DNA from: JAEUJM01 sp044221555
GTDB taxonomy: Bacteria; Actinomycetota; Acidimicrobiia; Acidimicrobiales; DATDAH01
NCBI GenBank assembly: GCA_044221555.1
Contig: JBGAOY010000002.1
Location: 352,721 to 416,720, forward strand
Direction of reading: 5' to 3'
Length of the DNA stretch: 64,000 nt
Below are positions 8,708-16,634 of this stretch, one piece after another; position 1 is the stretch's first letter, and every line of letters starts with the position of its first letter. Position numbers and translations under genes: made by a program. The notes below the pieces were generated by a model. That model was not told the DNA's origin and did not search any database. It saw nothing but the letters and a program-made list of their open reading frames with translations.

Positions 8708-10036
8708 TCAACGCCTGGCGGGGGCGCCGAGGACCAGCCAGCTGTCGCTGCGGTAGCGCCAGCCCAGGCCGGCCAGGCGGGCCAGCATGAACAGGCCGAT
8801 GGCCACCCACAGCCAACCGATGCCGAGGCCCAGCACCAGCACGGCGGCGGCGGCGGGGACGAACACGGCCATCGCACCCACCATGGCCCACGCCAGGAAC
8901 CGCAGGTCGCCGGCGCCGATGAGCAGGCCGTCGAGCACGAAGACCGCCCCGTTCACGGGTTGCAGCACGGCCACGAACCACAACAGGAACGCGGCCAGCG
9001 TGAGCACGGCCGGGTCGTCGGTGAACAGGTCGGGCAGCCAGGGTCGGAGCACCACCACCATCACGCCGGCCGCGATGCCGGCCACCACGCCCCACTCGAG
9101 CATGCGCCGGCCGGCGGCTCGGGCCGCGGCGGCGTCGCCGCCGCCGAGGCGCAGGCCGATGATCGACTGGCCGGCGATGGCGATGGCGTCGAGGGCCAGG
9201 GCCAGGAACGACCAGATCTCGAACGCGATCTGGTGGGCGGCGAGGTCGTCGGTGCCGATGCGCGCCGCCACCGCGGTGGCCACGGTCAACGACCCCCGCA
9301 GGGCCACGGTGCGGAAGAACAGATCCCGGCCCACCACGAGCAGCCCCTGAAGGGTGCGGGCGTGGGGGCGCAGCCCCACCTCGTGCTGGGCGACCGCCCG
9401 GTGGACCCACCACACGTACACCGACGCCGCTCCGATCTCGGCGACGGCGGTCGATGCCGCGGAGGCACCGATGCCGAACCCGAGCCCGTAGATCAAGAAG
9501 ACCTCGAAGGCCAGGTTGAACAGCGCCGACGTCACCGCGACCACCAAGGGGCCCGTGGTGTTCTGCAGGCCGCGCAGGTAGCCCGTGCCCGCGAAGGTGA
9601 CGAGGGTGGCAGGCACGCCGATCAGGCTGATGCGCAGGTAGATCAACGCGTTCTCGGCCACCACCCCCTCGGCCCCCAGCAGCCGGACGAGAGGCTCGGC
9701 CAGCACCGCACCCGTGCACGCGAGGGCCACACCGATGCCAGCGGCCAGCCACATGCCCTGCACGGCCTGGTGGGCAGCCCGGCGGTGGTCGCCGGCGCCG
9801 ATCAGGCGGGACACCGCGGCCGTCGTGCCGTAGGCGAGGAAGATGAAGACCGCGTACAGCGTGGCCAGCACCGTGTTCGCGATGGCCAGGCCCGCCAGCT
9901 GGGGCGTGCCCAGGTGGCCGACGACGGCGGTGTCGGCCAGCACGTACAGCGGCTGGGCGATCAACGCCCCGAACGCCGGCAGTGCCAACCGGACTATCTC
10001 GCGGTCGGCAGCCATCCATCGGACCCGCGACGTCAC
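8708..10036 (-). CDS. MATE-family efflux transporter (DinF-like)
   Basis: A 442-residue polytopic membrane protein with about twelve hydrophobic segments in two halves. The N-terminal stretch ALPAFGALIAQPLYVLADTA and the VGHLGTPQLAGLAIA loop are typical of the DinF branch of MATE exporters, which move cationic drugs or organic compounds outward using a sodium or proton gradient. It starts at a GTG; an ATG seven codons later would also keep the first helix. The end of the gene lies just beyond the Fic promoter region, so the two are probably separate units. The substrate cannot be read from the sequence. Confidence 0.88.
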   Translation of the reverse strand: MTSRVRWMAADREIVRLALPAFGALIAQPLYVLADTAVVGHLGTPQLAGLAIANTVLATLYAVFIFLAYGTTAAVSRLIGAGDHRRAAHQAVQGMWLAAGIGVALACTGAVLAEPLVRLLGAEGVVAENALIYLRISLIGVPATLVTFAGTGYLRGLQNTTGPLVVAVTSALFNLAFEVFLIYGLGFGIGASAASTAVAEIGAASVYVWWVHRAVAQHEVGLRPHARTLQGLLVVGRDLFFRTVALRGSLTVATAVAARIGTDDLAAHQIAFEIWSFLALALDAIAIAGQSIIGLRLGGGDAAAARAAGRRMLEWGVVAGIAAGVMVVVLRPWLPDLFTDDPAVLTLAAFLLWFVAVLQPVNGAVFVLDGLLIGAGDLRFLAWAMVGAMAVFVPAAAAVLVLGLGIGWLWVAIGLFMLARLAGLGWRYRSDSWLVLGAPARR

Positions 10037-10120
10037 CCGGTCACCATCACCTGGTTCGAGCCTCCATCACGCGAGGCGCCCGTGTGCTCCGGCGGTCCGC
10101 CGACGTGGGGCTTCCGGAGG

Positions 10121-10262
10121 CTGCGCAGCGGAGCGGAGCAGCGCCGCGGGCGAACCGGATGCCGGAGGTGCTCCGAGGGACGAGGAGTCGAGCGAACAGG
10201 TGGAGCGGAGCAGCGCCGCGGATGAACCGGATGCCGGAGGCGCTCCGAGGGACGAGGAGCCA
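10121..10262 (+). repeat. Family A repeat, two copies in tandem (72-bp period)
   Basis: Both copies carry GGAGCAGCGCCGCGG, then AACCGGATGCCGGAGG and GCTCCGAGGGACGAGGAG; equivalent positions are 72 bp apart (10135 and 10207). The GAGGAGC end lies about ten bases from the stop of the minus-strand sulfatase-superfamily gene, and the other end is upstream of the MATE gene. Confidence 0.75.
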
Positions 10263-10272
10263 GTGTGCTGCG

Positions 10273-12342
10273 TCAGCTGAGGCTGATGGGGCTCAGGACC
10301 GGGTCCGCGGGGGTGCCACTGAGCGCGTAGAGCGAGATCTGGTTGGCGCCGTCCACCAGGAACCATTCGGGCACCATCGTGTACCACTCGGGGGATCCGA
10401 TGGCGCCGGCGTGCAGGGTCGACCAGCCGGCGACGGCACCGTTGACGACGACGGCCACCGCGCTGATGTCGGCCTCGGCGGTGCGGACGGTGCCCGACAC
10501 GTACGCGGGCACCTCGCCGGAGCGCCGATCGACGTCGCGGTAGGCGACGGAGCGGTCGAGCCGGCCGCTGTGAGCCGCGCCGCGCTCGACGGTGAGCTCG
10601 TCGAGATGGCGACCGACCAGCCGGCCCCACGTGCCGAACCGGTAGAAGCGCAGGTCGTCGCGTGGGCCCTCGCCGGCCGGCGCGTCGTCGAGCATCCGCC
10701 GGAATCCGGTGGGACCGTCGACCTCGACGTACGGACCGTCGGTGGGTTGCAGGGCGTTCAGGGTCCACTCGAAGAACCGGCGGGTGCCGTCGGCGCGGGG
10801 CTCGTCGCTCAGTGCCGACTGCCCGTCGACGTCCCAGGGGATGTCGACGTCGAGGTGGTCGGCGATGGTGGGGAGGACGTCGACCGCGCTCAGGGGCCGG
10901 TCGTCGACCGCTGCTTCGGTCTGTCGCGGCGCCTTCACCAGGAAGGGCGTCCACATGATCTGGTGGTAGTTCTGCGACGACACGCCCCGGATGGGGTTGC
11001 CGGCCATGAACGACACGCCGTGGTCGGCCGTGAGCACGATCAGGCTCTCGTCGTAGGTGCCCAGCTCCTCCATCCGGTCGAGGATGCCGCCCACCATGGC
11101 GTCGGCGTGCTGCAGTTGCAGCAGGTGGCGCTGGCGGCCGGCGTCGGCCACCTGCTGGTCACGCCACCGGTAGGAGGAGTCGAGACCCTCGGCCACGAAC
11201 GGGGCGTCGTAGACGGCCCCCGACGGGGTGTGGAACCACGGTTGGTGCGGGTACAGGACGTGGAGGAAGTCCAACCGGGGCTGCGCGCCGCTCCGGCCCA
11301 TCGAGTCCACGAAGTCGCTGATCGTGAGGGGGGCGTTGGGGTTCGACTGGCGCACCTGGAACGTCACCTGGCCCTCGGAGCGATCGAGCGACACGTGCCG
11401 CTGCCACACGTCGGTGGCGTCGTCGAGCAGGCCGCCCAGCGTGCCCCCGCCCGAGCCACCGCCCTGGTGGGGACAGACCGTCGTCGGGCACAGCCTGGTG
11501 ACGCCCTCCCACACGTTCTCGTGGTAGGTGGCGCCGAGCAGGGTGAAGAGGTTGTCGGGGTACTCGTTGCTGTCGGGCAGTGCGTCGGGGTCGGTGGGGT
11601 AGTCCCCGGTCAGGATGGCCGGCACCGCCTCGGGTGTGGAGGGGGCCACGCTCGACTCGTTGCGGTACCAGGTGGCGTCGCCCGCGAGCCGCGCCAGGTT
11701 GGGGAACTGGGCCGGGTCGATCCGGTTCCGACGGTCGAGCAGGGACACCAACGGGAACTCGTCGAGGACGATCATCATCACGGGCGCGGGCCGGCCCACC
11801 GTCACGCTGTCCGCGGCGGCCGCGGCACCGTTGCGCGACAGGACGATGTCGGTGACCGGCGACGCGAACAGGAAGGCGAGCCCGAGCGCCACGGGGAACA
11901 GCGCCAGGTAGCGCAGCCACAGGCGGACCGCTGGCCACCGCCAGAAGCTCACTGCGGCGACGACCAGGGCGACGAGGGCGCCGACGACGAGCAGCACCGG
12001 CCCCCATGACGTGCGGTCGCGCAGCGCACCCAGGACCACCACCGCGGCCGCGCCGGACAGCAGGATCAGGTGCACGACGCGCCGGACCCGCCGGCCGAGG
12101 ATCGAGAACAGCACCTCGAACAGGAGCAGCACCAGCGCCGGCAGGAACACCACCGCGGCCACGAAGCCCACGATGTCGAGGGCGTCGGCGTGGCGCAGGA
12201 CGAACACGTCGGCGCCCTTGCGGAACGACGACAGCACGGGCTCGGCCACCCCCAAACCGGTGACGCCCAGGAACTCGAGGAACGACCGTCCGGTCTCCCG
12301 CCACCACGACGGCGGTGCCGGGCGGTCAGCGGTCGCGGGCAT
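10273..12342 (-). CDS. Membrane-anchored sulfatase/alkaline-phosphatase superfamily protein
   Basis: The 689-residue product has four or five hydrophobic helices in its first 190 residues, then a large extracytoplasmic domain. This begins PVMMIVLDEFPL, where the Asp is the first metal ligand of the superfamily, and the second metal cluster appears as LTADHGVSF. The layout resembles LtaS-type and other membrane phospho- or sulfo-transferases. The nucleophile is probably a Thr in the STPEAVPAILTGDYPT region. A C-terminal beta-rich segment carries VNGAVAGWSTLH. I chose the ATG before PATADRP. Its role is likely in cell-envelope glycopolymer modification, but this is inference. Confidence 0.75.
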   Translation of the reverse strand: MPATADRPAPPSWWRETGRSFLEFLGVTGLGVAEPVLSSFRKGADVFVLRHADALDIVGFVAAVVFLPALVLLLFEVLFSILGRRVRRVVHLILLSGAAAVVVLGALRDRTSWGPVLLVVGALVALVVAAVSFWRWPAVRLWLRYLALFPVALGLAFLFASPVTDIVLSRNGAAAAADSVTVGRPAPVMMIVLDEFPLVSLLDRRNRIDPAQFPNLARLAGDATWYRNESSVAPSTPEAVPAILTGDYPTDPDALPDSNEYPDNLFTLLGATYHENVWEGVTRLCPTTVCPHQGGGSGGGTLGGLLDDATDVWQRHVSLDRSEGQVTFQVRQSNPNAPLTISDFVDSMGRSGAQPRLDFLHVLYPHQPWFHTPSGAVYDAPFVAEGLDSSYRWRDQQVADAGRQRHLLQLQHADAMVGGILDRMEELGTYDESLIVLTADHGVSFMAGNPIRGVSSQNYHQIMWTPFLVKAPRQTEAAVDDRPLSAVDVLPTIADHLDVDIPWDVDGQSALSDEPRADGTRRFFEWTLNALQPTDGPYVEVDGPTGFRRMLDDAPAGEGPRDDLRFYRFGTWGRLVGRHLDELTVERGAAHSGRLDRSVAYRDVDRRSGEVPAYVSGTVRTAEADISAVAVVVNGAVAGWSTLHAGAIGSPEWYTMVPEWFLVDGANQISLYALSGTPADPVLSPISLS

Positions 12343-12430
12343 GGCTCGCCAAGCGTAAGGCGAATTCGGCGGCACCCGGACGCGGCCGAGCCCCCGACGC
12401 CGGCGGTCGAGCGGGGGACGGCAGGCCCGG

Positions 12431-12574
12431 GTCCACGCTGCGCAGCGGAGCGGAGCAGCTCCAGCGATGTACCGGATCCCGGAGGGGCTCCGACGAAGGC
12501 CGGTCTACGCTGCGCAGCGGAGCGGAGCAGCTCCACCGATGTACCGGATCCCGGAGGGGCTCCGACGAAGGAGG
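12431..12574 (+). repeat. Family A repeat, two tandem copies of 72 bp directly before ilvD
   Basis: Copies at 12431-12502 and 12503-12574 are nearly identical through the blocks GCGCAGCGGAGCGGAGC, GATGTACCGGATCCC and GGGGCTCCGACGAAGG. The second copy runs on into GAGGAG, so AAGGAGGAG at 12569-12577 becomes the ribosome-binding site of ilvD. CGGAGC and GCTCCG can pair across each unit. Confidence 0.85.
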
Positions 12575-12584
12575 AGCAGATCAT

Positions 12585-14258
12585 ATGGACATGAAGCCGC
12601 GTTCGCGTGAGGTCACCGACGGGTTCGAGCGGGCGCCGGCGCGGGCCATGTTGCGGGCGGTCGGGATGACCGACGACGACTGGGAGAAGCCCCAGGTGGG
12701 CGTGGCGTCGTCGTGGAACGAGGTCACGCCGTGCAACCTGCCGCTCGACCGTTTGGCCAAGCGCTCCAAGGAGGGCGTGCGGGCCGCCGGCGGCTTCCCC
12801 CTCGAGTTCACCACCATCGCGGTCAGCGACGGCATCTCGATGGGCCACGAGGGCATGCGGGCCTCGCTGGTCAGCCGTGAGGTCATCGCCGACTCGGTCG
12901 AGACGGTGATGCACGCCGAGCGCCTCGACGCCATGGTCACCTTCGCCGGCTGCGACAAGTCCCTGCCCGGGATGCTCATGGCCGCGGCCCGCATCAACGT
13001 GCCGTCGGTGTTCCTCTACGGCGGGTCGATCCTGCCCGGTCAGCGCAACGGCGAGGCCCTCGACATCGTCAGCGTGTTCGAGGCCGTGGGCGCCTGCGCC
13101 GCCGGCACCCTCACCGAGAACGAGCTCGGCGAGATCGAGATGCAGGCCTGCCCCACCGAGGGCAGCTGCGCCGGCATGTTCACCGCCAACACGATGGCGT
13201 CGGTGGCCGAGGCCATCGGCATGTCCCTCCCCGGCAGCTCGTCGGCGCCCGCGGTCGACCGCCGTCGCGACGACTTCGCCTACGCCAGCGGCCAGGCCGT
13301 CATCCACCTCCTCGAGCTGGGCCTGCGCCCGCGCCAGATCATGACCAAGGAGGCCTTCGAGAACGCCATCGCCGTCGTGATGGCCCTCGGCGGCTCCACC
13401 AACGCCGTGCTGCACCTGCTCGCGATCGCCTACGAGGCCGAGGTCGACCTCGCCCTCGAGGACTTCAACAAGGTGGCCGCACGCGTCCCCCACATCGCCG
13501 ACACCAAGCCCCACGGCAAGTACCACATGAGCGACCTCGACCGCATCGGCGGCGTGCCCGTCGTCATGCGCGAGCTGCTCGACGCCGGCCTGCTCCACGG
13601 CGACTGCCTCACCGTGACCGGCAAGACCATCGCCGAGAACCTCGCAGCCATCGACCCGCCCAAGCCCGACGGCTCTGTGGTCCACCCCCTCACCCAGCCC
13701 ATCCACGAGATCGGCGGCATCGCCGTGCTGCGGGGCTCGCTCGCCCCCAACGGCGCCGTGCTGAAGGTGGCCGGCATCGACTTCGACCACTTCGAGGGCC
13801 CGGCCCGGGTCTTCGACGGCGAGGAGGCCGCCATGGAGTGCATCCTCGCCGGCGGCATCAACCCCGGCGACATCGTCGTCATCCGCTACGAGGGCCCCAA
13901 GGGCGGCCCGGGCATGCGCGAGATGCTGGCCGTCACCGGTGCCATGAAGGGCGCCGGCCGCGGCGGCGACTGCGCCCTCATCACCGACGGGCGCTTCTCG
14001 GGCGGCACCCACGGCTTCTGCATCGGCCACGTGGCCCCCGAGGCCGTCGACGGCGGCCCCATCGCGTTCATCAACGAGGGCGACCGCATCACCATCGACG
14101 TGAAGAACCACACCATCGAGCTCGACGTCGACGACGCCACCCTGGCCGCCCGCCGCGAGGAGTGGAAGCTCCCCGAGCCCCGCTACACCAAGGGCGTGCT
14201 GGCCAAGTACGCCAAGCTCGCGCAAGGGGCCGAGAAGGGCGCCATCACGTCTGCCTAG
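12585..14258 (+). CDS. ilvD: Dihydroxy-acid dehydratase
   Basis: Dehydrates 2,3-dihydroxy-isovalerate and 2,3-dihydroxy-3-methylvalerate to the keto acids that precede valine and isoleucine; cytoplasmic iron-sulfur enzyme. The 557-residue protein matches the short IlvD class. Cluster cysteines are visible in TPCNLPL, FAGCDKSLPG and PTEGSCAGMFTANTM; the C-terminus has DGRFSGGTHGFCIGH. The ATG lies eight bases after AAGGAGGAG, which comes from the dispersed repeat ahead of it. The stop TAG also abuts an inverted repeat cluster. Its start is far from ilvBNC and no leader peptide is seen, so its control differs from that of the other ilv genes. Confidence 0.97.
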   Translation: MDMKPRSREVTDGFERAPARAMLRAVGMTDDDWEKPQVGVASSWNEVTPCNLPLDRLAKRSKEGVRAAGGFPLEFTTIAVSDGISMGHEGMRASLVSREVIADSVETVMHAERLDAMVTFAGCDKSLPGMLMAAARINVPSVFLYGGSILPGQRNGEALDIVSVFEAVGACAAGTLTENELGEIEMQACPTEGSCAGMFTANTMASVAEAIGMSLPGSSSAPAVDRRRDDFAYASGQAVIHLLELGLRPRQIMTKEAFENAIAVVMALGGSTNAVLHLLAIAYEAEVDLALEDFNKVAARVPHIADTKPHGKYHMSDLDRIGGVPVVMRELLDAGLLHGDCLTVTGKTIAENLAAIDPPKPDGSVVHPLTQPIHEIGGIAVLRGSLAPNGAVLKVAGIDFDHFEGPARVFDGEEAAMECILAGGINPGDIVVIRYEGPKGGPGMREMLAVTGAMKGAGRGGDCALITDGRFSGGTHGFCIGHVAPEAVDGGPIAFINEGDRITIDVKNHTIELDVDDATLAARREEWKLPEPRYTKGVLAKYAKLAQGAEKGAITSA

Positions 14259-14509
14259 GCTCCTACTTCGTCGGAGCGCCTTCGGCATCCGGTTCAACGG
14301 CGTCGCTGCTCCGCTTCGCTCCGCAACGGCGCCACCACGGGTGTCTGGGCTCGTCCTTCGTCGGAGCGCCTTCGGCATCCGGTTCAACGGCGTCGCTGCT
14401 CCGCTCCGCTCCGCAACGGCGCCACCACCGGTGTCTGGGCTCCTCCTTCGTCGGAGCGCCTTCGGCATCCGGTTCGACGGCGTCGCTGCTCCGCTCTGCA
14501 ACGTCAAGC
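14259..14509 (-). repeat. Family A repeat cluster, three copies at 90-bp period, inverted
   Basis: CTTCGTCGGAGCGCC recurs at 14266, 14356 and 14446, exactly 90 bp apart. Each is followed by TTCGGCATCCGGTTC and GCTGCTCCGCT, the reverse complement of the copies before ilvD. The first copy begins immediately after the ilvD TAG. The third is truncated and runs into the 5' end of the DUF1330 gene. Confidence 0.85.
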
Positions 14510-14820
14510 CCTCGAGGAGGCCCCATACGCCGCGCGGCATCTACCAGGGCGAGGTGCTCGACCCGGTGCGATACGAGGAGTACAAGGCGCTGGCGGCGCC
14601 GTGCATCGAGGCGGCCGGGGGGCGCTACCTCGTCCGTGGCGGGGCGATCGACGTGTTCGAGGGCGACGAGCCCGACGGGCGCACCGTCGTGCTCGAGTTC
14701 CCCACGATGGAGGCGGCGCGGGCCTGGTACGACAGCCCCGAGTACACCGAGATCCGCAGGCTCCGCGACGGCGCCACCCGCTCCCGCCTCTACGCCGTCG
14801 AGGGTATGGCGCCGGAGTAG
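14431..14820 (+). CDS. DUF1330 family protein with repeat-derived N-terminus
   Basis: The conserved domain starts near 14530 (RGIYQGEVLDPVRYEEYK) and continues with RYLVRGGAIDVFEGD and VLEFPTMEAARAWYDSPEY, hallmark DUF1330 segments of the dimeric alpha/beta-barrel type. The family is small (about 95 residues), and its function is not established. No ATG, GTG or TTG sits where a start is expected. GAGGAGG at 14514-14520 is followed by CCCCAT and an in-frame ACG. The nearest canonical in-frame start is the GTG used here, inside the last repeat copy, which adds about 33 unrelated residues. Either ACG initiates, or the start codon was lost when the repeat arrived. Confidence 0.65.
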   Translation: MSGLLLRRSAFGIRFDGVAAPLCNVKPSRRPHTPRGIYQGEVLDPVRYEEYKALAAPCIEAAGGRYLVRGGAIDVFEGDEPDGRTVVLEFPTMEAARAWYDSPEYTEIRRLRDGATRSRLYAVEGMAPE

Positions 14821-14932
14821 ACACACGTCAACGGCGGCCTGCCAAGGCGGGGCTGCCGCGTTGGTTGCGGCTCGTCGGGGTGCACCACGCTGGGTGACCA
14901 AGATGCCGGCCGTCGGGGTGACCGCAGTCGAT

Positions 14933-14974
14933 CTGGAGGGAATACCAGTCATCGGTGACGGTGATTTCCTCCAG
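14933..14974. repeat. Nested hairpin in the gap between convergent genes
   Basis: CTGGAGG at 14933 pairs with CCTCCAG ending at 14974, and GTCA-TCGG-TGAC pairs inside it. It resembles the palindrome at 31123-31140 (both contain CCAGTCA and CGGTGAC after TGGAG). It lies between the convergent DUF1330 and NadD-like genes, so it may act as a terminator, though no T tract follows. Confidence 0.4.
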
Positions 14975-15064
14975 AGAACCGTTCGAACGCGGGGTTGGCC
15001 ACGGAGCGTGAGATCTGCGGCAGCTACGCAGGAATGCCACCCCGCTTCTCCGCGCGGTTGCCGT

Positions 15065-15634
15065 TCAGCCTTGGTCCGCCAGCCACCGGCGGTAGCGCTC
15101 GGGGTCGGACCACGCGCCGGTGGCGGCGTCGAAGGTGGCCGCCTCCGGGGCCATCCAGTCGTGGCGACCGGCCCGCACGTCGCTCGACGAGACCGGGTGG
15201 TGGTCCGGGTGGACGTCGAGGCGCAGCTCGGGCGGCGCCAGCAGGGGCGGGCGGTCGACCACCGCGAGCCGGGGGAGCGCGGCCAGCGCGGCGTCACGGG
15301 CCGCCGCCGACCCGCCGTAGAACTGCGGGTCGTGGAGCTGTTCCCACTTGTCGGCGCCCATCACCAACACGTCGTAGCCCACGGCCAGATCGACCAACAG
15401 CTGCTCGTCCCGCAGCGCCACCCCGAGCCACGCCCGCGATGCCGCGGCCTGTTCGAGCACCTGAAGGCGATGCACCAGCAGCGGCCGGTCGACGTGGCCC
15501 TTGGCCAGCGCCACCCGGGAGACCACCAGGTCGAGGCGGTCGAGCCCGTAGGCCGCGACCGCCGCCTCGGCCACCGCCAGGTGCGCGACCGTCAGCGGGT
15601 TGAACGACCCCGGGTAGCAGCCGGTCCGGGTCAG
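15065..15634 (-). CDS. NadD-like nucleotidyltransferase domain protein
   Basis: The N-terminus GCYPGSFNPLTVAHLAVAEA matches the nucleotide-binding loop of cytidylyltransferase-fold enzymes, with T-x-A-H in place of the usual H/T-x-G-H. The C-terminal part has VSSSDVRAG, which corresponds to the ISSTxIR motif of nicotinate-nucleotide adenylyltransferases. At 189 residues it is the right size. It may transfer a nucleotide to nicotinate mononucleotide or a related substrate; the true NadD could be elsewhere. No ATG, GTG or TTG precedes the conserved loop in frame; the best start is a CTG nine bases after the stop of the upstream gene, suggesting coupled initiation at a rare codon. Confidence 0.65.
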   Translation of the reverse strand: MTRTGCYPGSFNPLTVAHLAVAEAAVAAYGLDRLDLVVSRVALAKGHVDRPLLVHRLQVLEQAAASRAWLGVALRDEQLLVDLAVGYDVLVMGADKWEQLHDPQFYGGSAAARDAALAALPRLAVVDRPPLLAPPELRLDVHPDHHPVSSSDVRAGRHDWMAPEAATFDAATGAWSDPERYRRWLADQG

Positions 15635-15642
15635 CTCGCCGC

Positions 15643-16320
15643 CTACGAGGACTGCGTGGGAAGTCGGGGCGCCAGCCAGTTGATGAAGTCGGTGGTGCTG
15701 CGGGTCTGCAGGTAGATGCGGCCGGGGCCGGTGAGCGTGCAGACCAGGCCCTCGCCGCCGAGCATGGTCTGCTTCCAGCCGCCGCCGGCCTTCGAGACCT
15801 GCGACGTCACGCCCTCGGACCAGCCCACCATGTGCCCGGTGTCGACCACGTAGGACTGACCCGGGGCGAGGTCGATGGCGTGGATGGCCCCGTACGCCGA
15901 CACCAGCAGGTCACCGGTGCCCGTCACCTTCAACACCACGAGGCCCCCGCTGCTGAACATGGTCTTGGCGCCACCCCACGAGCTGTCGACCTCGATGCCC
16001 ATGCCGGAGGCCAGGTAGGCCCCCGACTGCAGGTAGACGGTCTGGCCCGACAGCGGCCAGTGGGCGATGTCGCCGGGTAGGGGAGCGGCGAGGCCGATCT
16101 GGTCGCCCGGCTGGGAAGCGGTGAAGGTGTTCATGAAGAACGACTCGCCGCCGATGGCCCGCTTGAGGCCCTTCATGATCCCGCCCTGGGTCGACGTCTG
16201 CATCTGCAGCCCGGCACTGTGGCTGACCATGGCGCCGCCCTCGGCCCGGATGGACTCACCCTGATCGAGGTGGACGAACGCGATCGCGAACGCCGGGTCG
16301 TACTTGATCTCGATCTGCAT
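15643..16320 (-). CDS. AIM24 / DUF124 family protein
   Basis: The 225-residue protein is almost all beta strand and shows the AIM24 (TIGR00266-like) signature: EIKYDPAFAIAFVHLDQGESIRAEGGAMV at the N-terminus, then GESFFMNTFTA and the Gly-rich repeats GLVVLKVTGTGDLLVSAYGAI. Members are soluble beta-prism proteins with no firm biochemical role in bacteria. It has the common family length. It reads away from the ilvB leader and is directly followed by the NadD-like gene, with which it probably forms a two-gene unit. Confidence 0.85.
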   Translation of the reverse strand: MQIEIKYDPAFAIAFVHLDQGESIRAEGGAMVSHSAGLQMQTSTQGGIMKGLKRAIGGESFFMNTFTASQPGDQIGLAAPLPGDIAHWPLSGQTVYLQSGAYLASGMGIEVDSSWGGAKTMFSSGGLVVLKVTGTGDLLVSAYGAIHAIDLAPGQSYVVDTGHMVGWSEGVTSQVSKAGGGWKQTMLGGEGLVCTLTGPGRIYLQTRSTTDFINWLAPRLPTQSS

Positions 16321-16364
16321 GCGCGGAGGCTACCGCCCGGCCCAGTGGCACTTCGGTTCGAGGG

Positions 16365-16393
16365 TTGTCAGATCGGCGGACTCGTGACATCCT
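16365..16393 (+). promoter_or_regulatory. Putative promoter of the ilvBNC leader
   Basis: TTGTCA (16365-16370) is followed after 17 bases by CATCCT (16388-16393). The expected transcription start falls at or within a few bases of the leader-peptide ATG at 16402. The leuA and leuB leaders have a similar layout. Confidence 0.5.
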
Positions 16394-16401
16394 CAGAGGC
16401 G

Positions 16402-16443
16402 ATGTCCTGCGCCCGCCACCTCCTCCTCGTAGTAATCACGTAG
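16402..16443 (+). CDS. ilvB operon leader peptide, MSCARHLLLVVIT
   Basis: A 13-codon reading frame with three consecutive Leu codons, two Val, one Ile and a Thr right before the stop, the composition expected of a branched-chain amino acid attenuator leader. AGAGG lies just upstream of the ATG. The stop codon touches the first of two hairpins. Ribosome stalling at the LLLVVI run when charged tRNAs are scarce would decide whether the downstream terminator forms. The peptide itself needs no function. Confidence 0.85.
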   Translation: MSCARHLLLVVIT

Positions 16444-16507
16444 CGCACGCCGTCGTTTCTCCGCGTGCGCACGTTCGGCCTCCCTTCCGGGAGGCCGTTG
16501 CAGTTTT
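16443..16507 (+). terminator. ilvBNC transcription attenuator (pause hairpin plus terminator)
   Basis: GCGCACGC (16443-16450) pairs perfectly with GCGTGCGC (16463-16470) directly at the leader stop. Then CGGCCTCCC (16476-16484) pairs perfectly with GGGAGGCCG (16489-16497) over a TTCC loop, followed by TTGCAGTTTT. This is the classic order of leader ORF, pause hairpin and Rho-independent terminator. I could not identify one unambiguous antiterminator pairing by eye. Confidence 0.8.
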
Positions 16508-16538
16508 CCCGCCCACATCCGCCCACGTCCCACCCCGC

Positions 16539-16614
16539 CGCCCGAGCACGTTCCCGCCCAGCGCCCGAGCACGTTCCCGCTCACCGCCCGAGCACTTTCC
16601 CGCCCACCGCCCGA
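16539..16614 (+). repeat. 23-bp tandem repeat between the attenuator and ilvB
   Basis: Three full units of CGCCCGAGCACGTTCCCGC-type sequence start at 16539, 16562 and 16585, plus an 8-bp partial copy; units differ at one or two bases. It occupies most of the untranslated region after the attenuator and ends 20 bases before the ilvB ATG. No coding frame or strong hairpin is evident in it. Confidence 0.85.
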
Positions 16615-16634
16615 CCTGATAGGAACCGACCGCC

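Noticed and set aside
14259..14509. Possible CRISPR array
   Set aside because: The 90-bp units are nearly identical throughout, with no unique spacers and no cas genes in the window.
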